Assembly: GCF_024508315.1 (NCBI RefSeq)
Contig: NZ_CP101987.1
Span: forward strand, 248,001 to 312,000
Source: Cellulomonas xiejunii
Lineage (GTDB): Bacteria; Actinomycetota; Actinomycetes; Actinomycetales; Cellulomonadaceae
Reading direction: 5' to 3'
DNA: 64,000 nucleotides
The notes beneath the pieces are model-generated. The model saw nothing but the letters and a program-made list of their open reading frames with translations. It did no database searches and was not told where the DNA came from. A program made the translations under genes and the position numbers. Positions 24,701-31,685 of this stretch are shown here, piece after piece. Position 1 is the first letter of the stretch; every line of letters starts with the position of its first letter.

Positions 24701-24829
24701 ACCGGGGAGGACGACGTCGCCGAGCACGCCGTCAGCGGCTACGACCACGTCGTGGTCGCGCGGGGGCAGGGCGACGGCTCCGGCCCGCCGACCGACCGGG
24801 GCGGCACGAACGCGGGGGTGGTCCCGTGA
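21701..24829 (+). CDS. mrpA: Mrp Na+/H+ antiporter subunit A fused to subunit B
   Basis: This 1042-residue protein is longer than MrpA alone (about 770-800). It begins as a NuoL/ND5-like proton-translocating subunit with many transmembrane helices; [21 protein letters not shown], the Lys-containing [34 protein letters not shown] region (in outline) and the MrpA C-terminal extension are present. From about residue 865 it continues as an MnhB/DUF4040-type domain ([34 protein letters not shown], in outline), replacing a separate mrpB gene. A linker of about 80 polar residues joins the halves. The GTG start has GGAG six bases upstream. It is first in a six-gene overlapping operon. Confidence 0.9.
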   Translation: [1042 protein letters not shown]

Positions 24830-25368
24830 CCGACGTCGTCATGAGCCCCAACATCGTGTTCGTCGTGACGATCGGCGTGCTGTTCACCGTCGGCGTCTAC
24901 CTCGTCCTCGAGCGCAGCCTGACGCGGATCCTGCTGGGCATCGTCCTGCTCGGCAACGGCACGAACCTGCTGATCCTCGTCGCGGGCGGGGCCGCGGGGG
25001 CGCCGCCGATCATCGGGGTCGCGTCCGACCGGCCGATGAGCGACCCGCTGCCGCAGGCCCTCATCCTCACGGCGATCGTCATCACGCTCGGGCTGACCGC
25101 GTTCCTGCTCGCGATGGCCTACCGGTCGTGGCAGCTGCACCGTCACGACGAGGTGCAGGACGACGTCGAGGACCGCCGCATCGTGCGCCTCGCGGCGCGC
25201 GACGAGCGCGCCTTCGAGGACGCCGACACCGAGTCCGACGGCGAGACGCTCGACGAGGAGGCCGCCACCGCGCGTGACGAGATGGACGAGGGCGGCGCGT
25301 TCGACGACGCACCGTCAGAGCCGCCGCCGCCACGCACCGACCACACGCACCGGGAGGAGGGACGATGA
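24826..25368 (+). CDS. mrpC: Mrp antiporter subunit C with long acidic tail
   Basis: This 180-residue NuoK-like subunit has three transmembrane helices in the first 105 residues (VTIGVLFTVGVYLVLERSL, ILLGIVLLGNGTNLLILVAGG, ALILTAIVITLGLTAFLLAMAYR). Standard MrpC is about 110-125 residues. Here a tail of about 70 residues, rich in Asp, Glu and Arg, follows. The GTG at 24826 overlaps the mrpA stop. An ATG five codons later (24841) is an alternative start. Confidence 0.88.
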   Translation: MTDVVMSPNIVFVVTIGVLFTVGVYLVLERSLTRILLGIVLLGNGTNLLILVAGGAAGAPPIIGVASDRPMSDPLPQALILTAIVITLGLTAFLLAMAYRSWQLHRHDEVQDDVEDRRIVRLAARDERAFEDADTESDGETLDEEAATARDEMDEGGAFDDAPSEPPPPRTDHTHREEGR

Positions 25369-26966
25369 CCGACTGGAGCTGGCTCGTCCCCCTGCCCGTG
25401 GTGCTGCCGCTGTCGGCCGCGGGCCTGGCGCTCGCGCTGTACCGCCGCCCGCGCCTGCAGCGCATCGTCACGCTCGTGACGCTGACGCTCGTGGCCGCGG
25501 TGTCGGCCACGCTGCTCGTGATCGCGGACGCCGGGCCGGTCGTCGTCGAGGTCGGCGACTGGGCGGCGCCCGTCGGGATCAGCCTCGTCGCGGACCGCCT
25601 GTCGGCGCTGATGCTCACGGTGTCGTCGGTCGTGATCCTGTGCGTCCTCGTCTACTCCCTGGCACAGGGCCGGGAGGACGGCGAGCGCTTCGCGCCCATC
25701 TCGATCTTCCACCCCACGTACCTCGTGCTGTCCGCGGGCGTCGCGAACGCGTTCCTGTCGGGGGACCTGTTCAACATCTACGTGGGCTTCGAGATCCTGC
25801 TGGCCGCGTCGTACGTGCTCATCACGCTGTCCGGCACGACGGAGCGCATCCGCGCGGGCACGATCTACGTCGTCGTCGCGATCCTGTCGTCCGTGCTGTT
25901 CCTCGTCGCGATCGCCGCGATCTACGCGGCCGTCGGCACGGTGAACCTCGCACAGCTCGCGATCCGGCTGCAGGAGATCGACCCGGGCGTGCGGCTCGTG
26001 CTGCAGTCGATGCTGCTCCTCGCGTTCGGCATCAAGGCGGCCGTGTTCCCGCTGTCGTCCTGGCTGCCGGACTCCTACCCGACGGCTCCGGCACCCGTCA
26101 CGGCCGTGTTCGCGGGCCTGCTCACCAAGGTCGGCGTCTACGCGATCATCCGCACCCAGACGCTGCTGTTCCCCGGCGGGCAGCTCGACGACATCCTGCT
26201 GTGGGTCGCGCTGGCGACCATGCTCGTGGGCATCCTCGGTGCCGTCGCGCAGGACGACGTCAAACGTCTGCTGTCGTTCACCCTGGTGAGCCACATCGGG
26301 TACATGATGTTCGGCATCGCGCTCGGCAGCGTCCACGGCTGGACCGCGGCCATCTACTACGTCGCGCACCACATCACCGTGCAGACGGCGCTGTTCCTCG
26401 TCGTCGGCCTCGTCGAACGCTTCGGCGGGACGACGTCGCTGGACCGCCTCGGCGGCCTCGCGAAGATGACGCCGGTCCTGGCCGTGCTGTTCTTCGTGCC
26501 CGCCATGAACCTGGGCGGGATCCCGCCGTTCTCCGGGTTCCTCGGCAAGGTCGGGCTGCTGGAGGCGGGTGTCGAGGTGGGGACGCCGGTGGCGTACGCG
26601 CTCGTCGCCGGGTCCGTCGTCACGTCGCTGCTGACGCTGTACGCGCTGATCAAGGCGTGGAACAAGGCGTTCTGGCAGAGCCCGCCCGAGGAGCTGCCGG
26701 CCAACCGCGTGCCCGTCATGATGGTCGCGCCGACCGCGGCGCTCGTCGTGTTCAGCCTCGCGCTGACCGTCTTCGCCGGTCCGCTGTACGCGTACACGGG
26801 CCGCGCCGCGCAGACGCTGCAGTCCCGCTGGCCGTACATCGAGGCCGTCCTGCCCGACGGTCAGCGCGGCGAGGGCGAGTCGCAGCGCGCGGCCGAGGAC
26901 GCCACCGAGGACGCCACCGAGGACACCACCGAGGACGCGCCCCAGGACGCGGAGGTCGGCGGATGA
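25365..26966 (+). CDS. mrpD: Mrp antiporter subunit D
   Basis: This 533-residue NuoN/NuoM-like subunit has about 14 transmembrane helices and probably forms a proton channel partner to MrpA. Conserved parts include FNIYVGFEILLAASYVLITLSG with the key Glu, and KAAVFPLSSWLPDSYPTAPAPVTAVFAGLLTKVGVYAI (in outline) with Lys and Pro of the antiporter motif. Its C-terminal 35 residues are very acidic and come from a 12-base in-frame repeat coding TEDA units. It overlaps mrpC and mrpE by four bases each. Confidence 0.9.
   Translation: MTDWSWLVPLPVVLPLSAAGLALALYRRPRLQRIVTLVTLTLVAAVSATLLVIADAGPVVVEVGDWAAPVGISLVADRLSALMLTVSSVVILCVLVYSLAQGREDGERFAPISIFHPTYLVLSAGVANAFLSGDLFNIYVGFEILLAASYVLITLSGTTERIRAGTIYVVVAILSSVLFLVAIAAIYAAVGTVNLAQLAIRLQEIDPGVRLVLQSMLLLAFGIKAAVFPLSSWLPDSYPTAPAPVTAVFAGLLTKVGVYAIIRTQTLLFPGGQLDDILLWVALATMLVGILGAVAQDDVKRLLSFTLVSHIGYMMFGIALGSVHGWTAAIYYVAHHITVQTALFLVVGLVERFGGTTSLDRLGGLAKMTPVLAVLFFVPAMNLGGIPPFSGFLGKVGLLEAGVEVGTPVAYALVAGSVVTSLLTLYALIKAWNKAFWQSPPEELPANRVPVMMVAPTAALVVFSLALTVFAGPLYAYTGRAAQTLQSRWPYIEAVLPDGQRGEGESQRAAEDATEDATEDTTEDAPQDAEVGG
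26901..26936 (+). repeat. 12-base tandem repeat in the mrpD 3' end
   Basis: GCCACCGAGGAC occurs twice (26901-26912, 26913-26924), followed by ACCACCGAGGAC (26925-26936). It keeps frame and codes ATED/TTED units in an acidic cytoplasmic tail. Confidence 0.85.
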
Positions 26967-27538
26967 GCCTGCACCCGCGCCGCACCGGCTGGCGCTTCCA
27001 GTGGGCGACGATCGCCTGGCTCACCGTCGTGTGGGTGCTGCTGTGGGGCGACGTCACCTGGGGCAACATCGTCAACGGCGCCCTGCTCGGCCTGCTCGTG
27101 ACGGTGGGCCTGCGGATGACTCCCGTCGACTTCCGCGGACGCGTGCACCCGCTCGGGCTGCTGGTCCTGCTGGGACGGTTCGCGCTCGACCTGGTCAGGG
27201 CGTCGTTCGAGGTCAGCATCGTCGCGCTGCGCCCCCGGTACACGCCGCGGGGTGCGGTCATCTGCGTGCAGCTGCGCAGCCACTCCGACCTGTACCTGAC
27301 CATGACGGCCGAGCTCGTGTCCCTCGTGCCGGGGTCGATCATCGTCGAGGCGCACCGCCTCACGGGTCGCCTGTACGTGCACGTCCTCGACGTGGAGACC
27401 AGCGGCGGGGTCGAGAAGGCCCGGCAGTCGGTCCTCGACCAGGAGGCGCGGGTGCTGCGGGCGCTCGCGTCCGACGAGGAGCTGGCGGACGCCGGTCTGC
27501 AGCGCCGGGGCCGTGACCGGGAGGTGGCGTCACGATGA
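26963..27538 (+). CDS. mrpE: Mrp antiporter subunit E
   Basis: This 191-residue protein has the MrpE pattern: two N-terminal helices (about residues 9-50), then FALDLVRASFEVSIVALRPR, the conserved GAVICVQLRSHSDLYLTMTAELVSLVPGSIIVE segment (in outline), and LYVHVLDVE. It is an essential accessory subunit for antiporter assembly. ATGA overlaps on both sides indicate coupled translation. The charged tail after about residue 150 is short and ordinary. Confidence 0.9.
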   Translation: MSLHPRRTGWRFQWATIAWLTVVWVLLWGDVTWGNIVNGALLGLLVTVGLRMTPVDFRGRVHPLGLLVLLGRFALDLVRASFEVSIVALRPRYTPRGAVICVQLRSHSDLYLTMTAELVSLVPGSIIVEAHRLTGRLYVHVLDVETSGGVEKARQSVLDQEARVLRALASDEELADAGLQRRGRDREVASR

Positions 27539-28086
27539 GCCCGATCGACGTGGTCGTCGTGGTCGGCGGCGTGCTGCTGACCCTCGGTGCCGCCCTGGCG
27601 ATCGTGCGGGCGGAGAAGGGCCCGTCGATCCTCGACCGCACGGTCGCGCTCGACATCGTCGTCACGACGATGATCGCCGGCGTCGCGCTGTACGCCGCGT
27701 ACTTCCGACGCGCGGACGTCGTGCCGCTGCTCGTGGTGCTCTCGCTCGTCGGGTTCGTCGGGTCGGTCACCGTCGCGCGCTTCGCGGCCGTCGAGCCCGA
27801 GGGCGAGGGCCGCGTCCGCACGCGCGAGGAGGTCGCCGCCGAGGAGGCGGAGAAGCGCCGCCTCGAGCAGCAGGAGGAGGAGGCTCGCCGCCGGCGTCGT
27901 CGGGCCGTCGAGGACGAGGTGCGCGTGGCCGAGGACGAGCGGCGCGCGGCTGAGGACGAGCGGCGGGCGGTCGAGGACGAGAACCGTGCGGCCGAGGACG
28001 CCGTGGCCCCGAGCTCGCGGGACACCATCGAGGCGGAGCCGGACGACGAGCACCACGGTGGTCCGGCCGACGAGGAGGCGCGATGA
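27535..28086 (+). CDS. mrpF: Mrp antiporter subunit F with heptad-repeat tail
   Basis: This 183-residue protein contains the normal MrpF core in its first 90 residues: three helices with VRAEKGPSILDRTVALDIVVTTMIAG (in outline) and the conserved Asp. Family members are usually 85-100 residues. Here about 90 further residues are almost entirely Glu, Arg, Asp and Ala, with four seven-residue units of the type [AV]EDERRA. This tail is strongly predicted by eye to be a helical coiled coil in the cytoplasm. It overlaps mrpE and mrpG as ATGA. Confidence 0.88.
   Translation: MSPIDVVVVVGGVLLTLGAALAIVRAEKGPSILDRTVALDIVVTTMIAGVALYAAYFRRADVVPLLVVLSLVGFVGSVTVARFAAVEPEGEGRVRTREEVAAEEAEKRRLEQQEEEARRRRRRAVEDEVRVAEDERRAAEDERRAVEDENRAAEDAVAPSSRDTIEAEPDDEHHGGPADEEAR
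27907..27990 (+). repeat. 21-base tandem repeat coding heptads in mrpF
   Basis: Four consecutive 21-base units (27907-27927, 27928-27948, 27949-27969, 27970-27990) are variants of GCCGAGGACGAGCGGCGCGC plus one base. Each codes one [AV]EDE[VRN]RA-type heptad, so unit length matches a coiled-coil turn. Confidence 0.85.
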
Positions 28087-28469
28087 CGCCGGTGTGGGAG
28101 ACGGCGGCGGACGTCGTCTCGGTGATCTGCCTGCTGGGCGGTGCGTTCTTCGCGTTCGCCGCAGGCGTGGGTGCCCTGCGCTTCCCCGACCTGCTGGCGC
28201 GCATGCACGCCGGGACCAAGCCGCAGGTGCTGGGCCTGGTGCTCGTGCTGATCGGGCTGGCGCTGCGCCTGCGCGAGGGCGGCGCGGTGTGGGCGCTCGT
28301 GCTCGTCGCGGTCTTCCAGATGCTGACGGCGCCGGTCGCCGCGCACATGGTCGGGCGCGCGGGCTTCCGCACCGGGAAGGTCCGCAACGATCTGCTGGTG
28401 GTCGACGAGCTGTCGCGCGACCTGGACGACACCCAGTCGGGCGGACCGCGCCGCGACGAGGACGTCTGA
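28083..28469 (+). CDS. mrpG: Mrp antiporter subunit G
   Basis: This 128-residue protein has three hydrophobic helices and the family segment GALRFPDLLARMHAGTKPQVLGLVLVLIGLAL (in outline), with TAPVAAHMVGRAGF near residue 85. It closes the Mrp operon; the ATG overlaps mrpF as ATGA. The short tail contains Asp and Arg. The next gene is convergent, 19 bases away. Confidence 0.9.
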   Translation: MTPVWETAADVVSVICLLGGAFFAFAAGVGALRFPDLLARMHAGTKPQVLGLVLVLIGLALRLREGGAVWALVLVAVFQMLTAPVAAHMVGRAGFRTGKVRNDLLVVDELSRDLDDTQSGGPRRDEDV

Positions 28470-28488
28470 GCGGGTCGTCCGAGCAGCC

Positions 28489-29949
28489 TCAGCTCGCGAA
28501 GACCGATCGCACGCGGATCCCGAACTCGCGGCGCAGCGCGCGGCTCGCGGCGAACCACCCGCCGAGACCGTGGACGCCCGGACCCGGCGGGGTCGCGGCG
28601 GAGCACAGGTACACCCCGGCGACGCCGGCCGCGTAGGGGTCGAGCGCGGCCGTGGGCCGCGCGAACATCTGCTGCAGGCCGACCGCCCCCGTCGCGATGT
28701 CGCCCCCCACCCAGTTGGCGTTGTGGTGCGACATCTGCGAGGCGGGGACGCACCGCGACGCGACGACGACGTCGCGAAAGCCCGGCGCGTAGCGCTCGAC
28801 GTGCCGCGTGACCCCCTCCGTCACGTCCACGTCCGACCCGGCGGGCACGTGCGCGTACGTCCACAGCGGCCGCAGCCCGGCGTGCTCGCGGCCCGGGTCG
28901 ACGACGGACGGGTCGCTCGCGAGCACCATCGGCAGCTCGGCGTGCCGCCCCGCGTGCACGTCGGCCTCGGCGCGGGCCATCTCCGTCCGCGTGCCTCCGA
29001 CGTGCACGGTGCCCGCCCGGCCCACGTCGGGGTGCGCCCACGGCACCGGACCGTCCAGCACGAAGTCGACCTTGGCCGCGGCGTTCCCGTGCCGGTAACG
29101 CTCGAGCGCCGCGCGACGGCGCGCGGGCAGCTCGTCGCCCAGGACCTCCACGAGACCGCGCGGCGTCGTGTCGAACAGGTAGCAGCCGGCCGGGGGCAGG
29201 TCCCGGCGCGAGCGCACCGGGTGGTCCGTGACGACCGTGCCGCCGTGCGCGGCGAGGTCGTCGACGAGCGCCTGCACGATCGCACCCGACCCGCCCCGCG
29301 GGATGGGCCACCCCTGGCCGACGTGGGCGAGCGTCGCCAGCAGCAGCGCGGTCCCGGCGGCCGCGGGGCTGGGCAGGGGAGAGATCGCGTGCGCGGCGAC
29401 CCCGGTCAGCAGGGCCGGGGCGACGTCGCCGCGGAACCGTGCGCCCCAGGCGGGTGTCCCCTGCTCGAGCACGCCGAGGCCGAACCGCAGCGCACCGGGA
29501 AGCCCGGCGGGCAGCAGCCCGGCGGGCAGGGTGCGCTTGTCGAACAGCGCCGCGCGCACGACGTCGGGACTGCGTCGCGACAGCTCACCGACGAGCGAGC
29601 GCCACGCCGGGCCGTCCTCACCCAGGTCGGCGACCGTCCGGTCGAGGTCGTGCCAGGCGAGGCCGGCGCGGCCGCCCGGGAGCGGCTGCGCGAACGACAC
29701 CTCGGGGACCAGCAGGTCGACGCGCCGCTCGAGCCCGAACGCCTGGAAGAACGGCGACGCCCACGCCATGGGGTGGACGGCGGAGCACACGTCGTGGACC
29801 ACGCCGTCGGCGAGGCCGAGATCGAGCGTGCGGGCGCCGCCGCCCACGGTCGGCTGGGCCTCGAGCACCGTGACCGACAGGCCCGCACGAGCCATCGTGA
29901 CCGCAGCGGCAAGACCGTTGGGGCCGGAACCGACGACGACGACGTCCAT
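28489..29949 (-). CDS. Phytoene-desaturase-like FAD oxidoreductase
   Basis: This 486-residue flavoprotein starts MDVVVVGSGPNGLAAAVTMARAGLSVTVLEAQPTVGGGART (in outline), the dinucleotide-binding signature of the CrtI/amine-oxidase superfamily. It ends with a C-terminal FAD motif (YLCSAATPPGPGVHGLGGWFAASRALR, in outline). It resembles the CrtI-related NAD(P)/FAD-dependent oxidoreductases that lie outside carotenoid clusters, and no other carotenoid genes are seen here. Substrate is unknown. The ATG at 29947-29949 was chosen because the frame upstream overlaps the next gene in another frame. Confidence 0.8.
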   Translation of the reverse strand: MDVVVVGSGPNGLAAAVTMARAGLSVTVLEAQPTVGGGARTLDLGLADGVVHDVCSAVHPMAWASPFFQAFGLERRVDLLVPEVSFAQPLPGGRAGLAWHDLDRTVADLGEDGPAWRSLVGELSRRSPDVVRAALFDKRTLPAGLLPAGLPGALRFGLGVLEQGTPAWGARFRGDVAPALLTGVAAHAISPLPSPAAAGTALLLATLAHVGQGWPIPRGGSGAIVQALVDDLAAHGGTVVTDHPVRSRRDLPPAGCYLFDTTPRGLVEVLGDELPARRRAALERYRHGNAAAKVDFVLDGPVPWAHPDVGRAGTVHVGGTRTEMARAEADVHAGRHAELPMVLASDPSVVDPGREHAGLRPLWTYAHVPAGSDVDVTEGVTRHVERYAPGFRDVVVASRCVPASQMSHHNANWVGGDIATGAVGLQQMFARPTAALDPYAAGVAGVYLCSAATPPGPGVHGLGGWFAASRALRREFGIRVRSVFAS

Positions 29950-29966
29950 GGCGGGGCGCCGGAGCG

Positions 29967-30236
29967 CTAGTGGCGAGCGCGCCCGGCGAGCTTCGCGGCG
30001 CCGCGCGTCGCGAGGACGCGGGACAGCGAGATGGCGGCACCGCTGATCGCGGCGGCGGCGGCGACCTCGCTGAACTTGATGTCGTCGGCGGTCGAGTCGG
30101 GCGAGGGCAGCTCGTGGCCCTTCGCCTTCTTCCAGGCCGCGTTGATGATCTTCTGCACGGCCCACGCCGCGATGAGGGTGACACCCGCACCGACGATCTT
30201 CGCCGTCATCGACTGCTTCTGCCCGTCGTCCGACAT
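29967..30236 (-). CDS. DUF4235 small membrane protein
   Basis: This 89-residue protein matches DUF4235. The N-terminal helix KIVGAGVTLIAAWAVQKIINAAWKKAKGHELP (in outline) is followed by a polar turn with DDIKFSEVAAAAAISGAAISLSRVLATRGAAKLAGR (in outline). The family is nearly restricted to Actinobacteria and its function is unknown. The ATG has GGAGGT eight bases upstream. It lies 17 bases upstream of the CrtI-like gene in the same direction and may be co-transcribed with it. Confidence 0.85.
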   Translation of the reverse strand: MSDDGQKQSMTAKIVGAGVTLIAAWAVQKIINAAWKKAKGHELPSPDSTADDIKFSEVAAAAAISGAAISLSRVLATRGAAKLAGRARH

Positions 30237-30372
30237 GGCACCTCCTGTGTGTGGGTCCGGGACGACGCTACCGGTCGCGAGCCGAACGCACAGGTCGACG
30301 GGGCGTTCGAGATCGGTCCACCCGCTCCGCGGCGCCGTCGACGGACCGCCCTCGGGAAGGGCGGTCCGGGGC

Positions 30373-30378
30373 TAGGAT
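30373..30378 (+). promoter_or_regulatory. -10 element of the thiamine-uptake operon
   Basis: TAGGAT lies 14 bases upstream of the first conserved stem of the TPP aptamer, a fitting start position for a riboswitch transcript. No convincing -35 is seen at 16-18 bases. Confidence 0.4.
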
Positions 30379-30391
30379 CGTCGCGAACGAC

Positions 30392-30490
30392 AGGGGAGCG
30401 TCGACCCGCCGGTGACGGCGGGACGGACGCTGAGAGTGCGGACCGCCGCAGACCCTCGAACCTGATCCGGGTGATACCGGCGTAGGGAGT
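30392..30490 (+). ncRNA. TPP (THI-element) riboswitch aptamer
   Basis: Hallmarks of the thiamine-pyrophosphate aptamer appear in order: the AGGGGAGC P1/P2 start, a CTGAGAG J2/3 motif at 30430-30436, CCCTCGAACCTGATCCGG (30453-30470), and GATACCGGCGTAGGGA (30473-30488) closing P1. It lies directly upstream of thiB-thiP-thiQ and should turn expression off when thiamine pyrophosphate is plentiful. A GC-rich P3 arm (30401-30425) fits the family. Confidence 0.93.
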
Positions 30491-30515
30491 CGGGCTTTCT
30501 CTCCTCCCGTGCCCT

Positions 30516-30571
30516 CACCTGTGGCTGCGCCACGGGTGGCGGTACGGGACCCCTCCGACGACTGACGGAGG
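30516..30571 (+). promoter_or_regulatory. TPP riboswitch expression platform: SD-sequestering hairpin
   Basis: A ten-pair hairpin CACCTGTGGC/GCCACGGGTG (30516-30525 and 30529-30538, one G-U) lies after the aptamer and has no T-run. Further on, CCTCCG (30552-30557) can pair perfectly with CGGAGG (30566-30571), which contains the ribosome site of thiB. This suggests control at translation initiation. Confidence 0.55.
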
Positions 30572-30582
30572 ACGACCACCAC

Positions 30583-31683
30583 ATGGCCACCCCCAGCCCT
30601 CGCAGGTCCCCGGACGTCCGCCGCGCTGCGCTCGGTGCGGCGACGTGCGCGGCGCTCCTGACGCTGACCGCGTGCTCCGCCACCGGAGGTGCGACGCCCG
30701 ACGCGACCCCCGGCGGCGCCGGGTCCGTGACGCTCGTGACCCACGAGTCGTTCGCGCTCTCCGAGGGCCTGCTCGAGCAGTTCGAGGAGGACAGCGGCCT
30801 GGACGTGCAGGTCGTGCAGCAGGCCGACTCCGGCGCGCTGGTCAACCAGCTCGTCCTCACCAAGGACGCGCCGCTGGGCGACCTCGTCTACGGCATCGAC
30901 AACGCGTTCGCGTCGCGCGCGCTCGACGAGGGCGTCGTCGTCGCGTCCGAGCTCACCGCTCCCGCGGCCACCGACGCGGCCGCGTACGCCGTCCCGGGTG
31001 ACGACGCCGGTGCGCTGACCGCGATCGACTTCGGTGACGTGTGCCTCAACGTCGACACCGCGTGGTTCGCGGAGCAGGGCGTGCCCGAGCCGACGACCCT
31101 GGACTCGCTGCTCGACCCGGCGTACCGCGACCTCGTGGTCGTGCCGGACCCCGTGACGTCCTCCCCGGGTCTGGCGTTCCTGCTCGCGAGCGTCGGGGCG
31201 TTCGGCGAGGAGGGCTGGGTCGACTACTGGGCCGGCCTGCGCGACAACGGGCTGAAGGTCGCCGACGGCTGGACCGAGGCGTACTACACGGACTTCACCG
31301 CCGGCGGAGGTGACGGGCCGCGTCCCGTGGTCGTGTCCTACGCGTCGTCGCCGCCGTTCACCGTCCCCGAGGGCGGCGACGCGCCCACGACCCGTGCCCT
31401 GCTCGACACGTGCTTCCGGCAGGTCGAGTACGCCGGGGTGCTGGCCGGGGCGGCCAACCCCGAGGGTGCCGCACGGCTCCTCGACTTCCTGCTGTCCGAC
31501 GAGGTGCAGGCGGACGTCCCCGCGTCGATGTACATGTACCCCGTGAGCTCGGCCGTCGAGCTGCCCGACGACTGGACGCGCTGGGCGCCGCTGGCGGACG
31601 CGCCGTTCGACGTCGCGCCCGCGGACATCGCCACCCACCGGGAGCGCTGGCTCACGCAGTGGTCCGACACCGTGATCGGCTGA
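30583..31683 (+). CDS. thiB: Thiamine-binding lipoprotein of ABC importer
   Basis: This 366-residue substrate-binding protein has a lipoprotein signal: basic start, hydrophobic core and lipobox LTAC with Cys31. The mature part matches ThiB/TbpA: VTLVTHESFALSEGLLEQFEEDSGLDVQVVQQADSGALVNQLVLTKDAP (in outline) and VVVPDPVTSSPGLAFLLA. It would be lipid-anchored outside the membrane and deliver thiamine or its phosphates to ThiP. Translation is probably controlled by the riboswitch upstream. The gene starts the three-gene thi operon. Confidence 0.92.
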   Translation: MATPSPRRSPDVRRAALGAATCAALLTLTACSATGGATPDATPGGAGSVTLVTHESFALSEGLLEQFEEDSGLDVQVVQQADSGALVNQLVLTKDAPLGDLVYGIDNAFASRALDEGVVVASELTAPAATDAAAYAVPGDDAGALTAIDFGDVCLNVDTAWFAEQGVPEPTTLDSLLDPAYRDLVVVPDPVTSSPGLAFLLASVGAFGEEGWVDYWAGLRDNGLKVADGWTEAYYTDFTAGGGDGPRPVVVSYASSPPFTVPEGGDAPTTRALLDTCFRQVEYAGVLAGAANPEGAARLLDFLLSDEVQADVPASMYMYPVSSAVELPDDWTRWAPLADAPFDVAPADIATHRERWLTQWSDTVIG

Positions 31684-31685
31684 CC

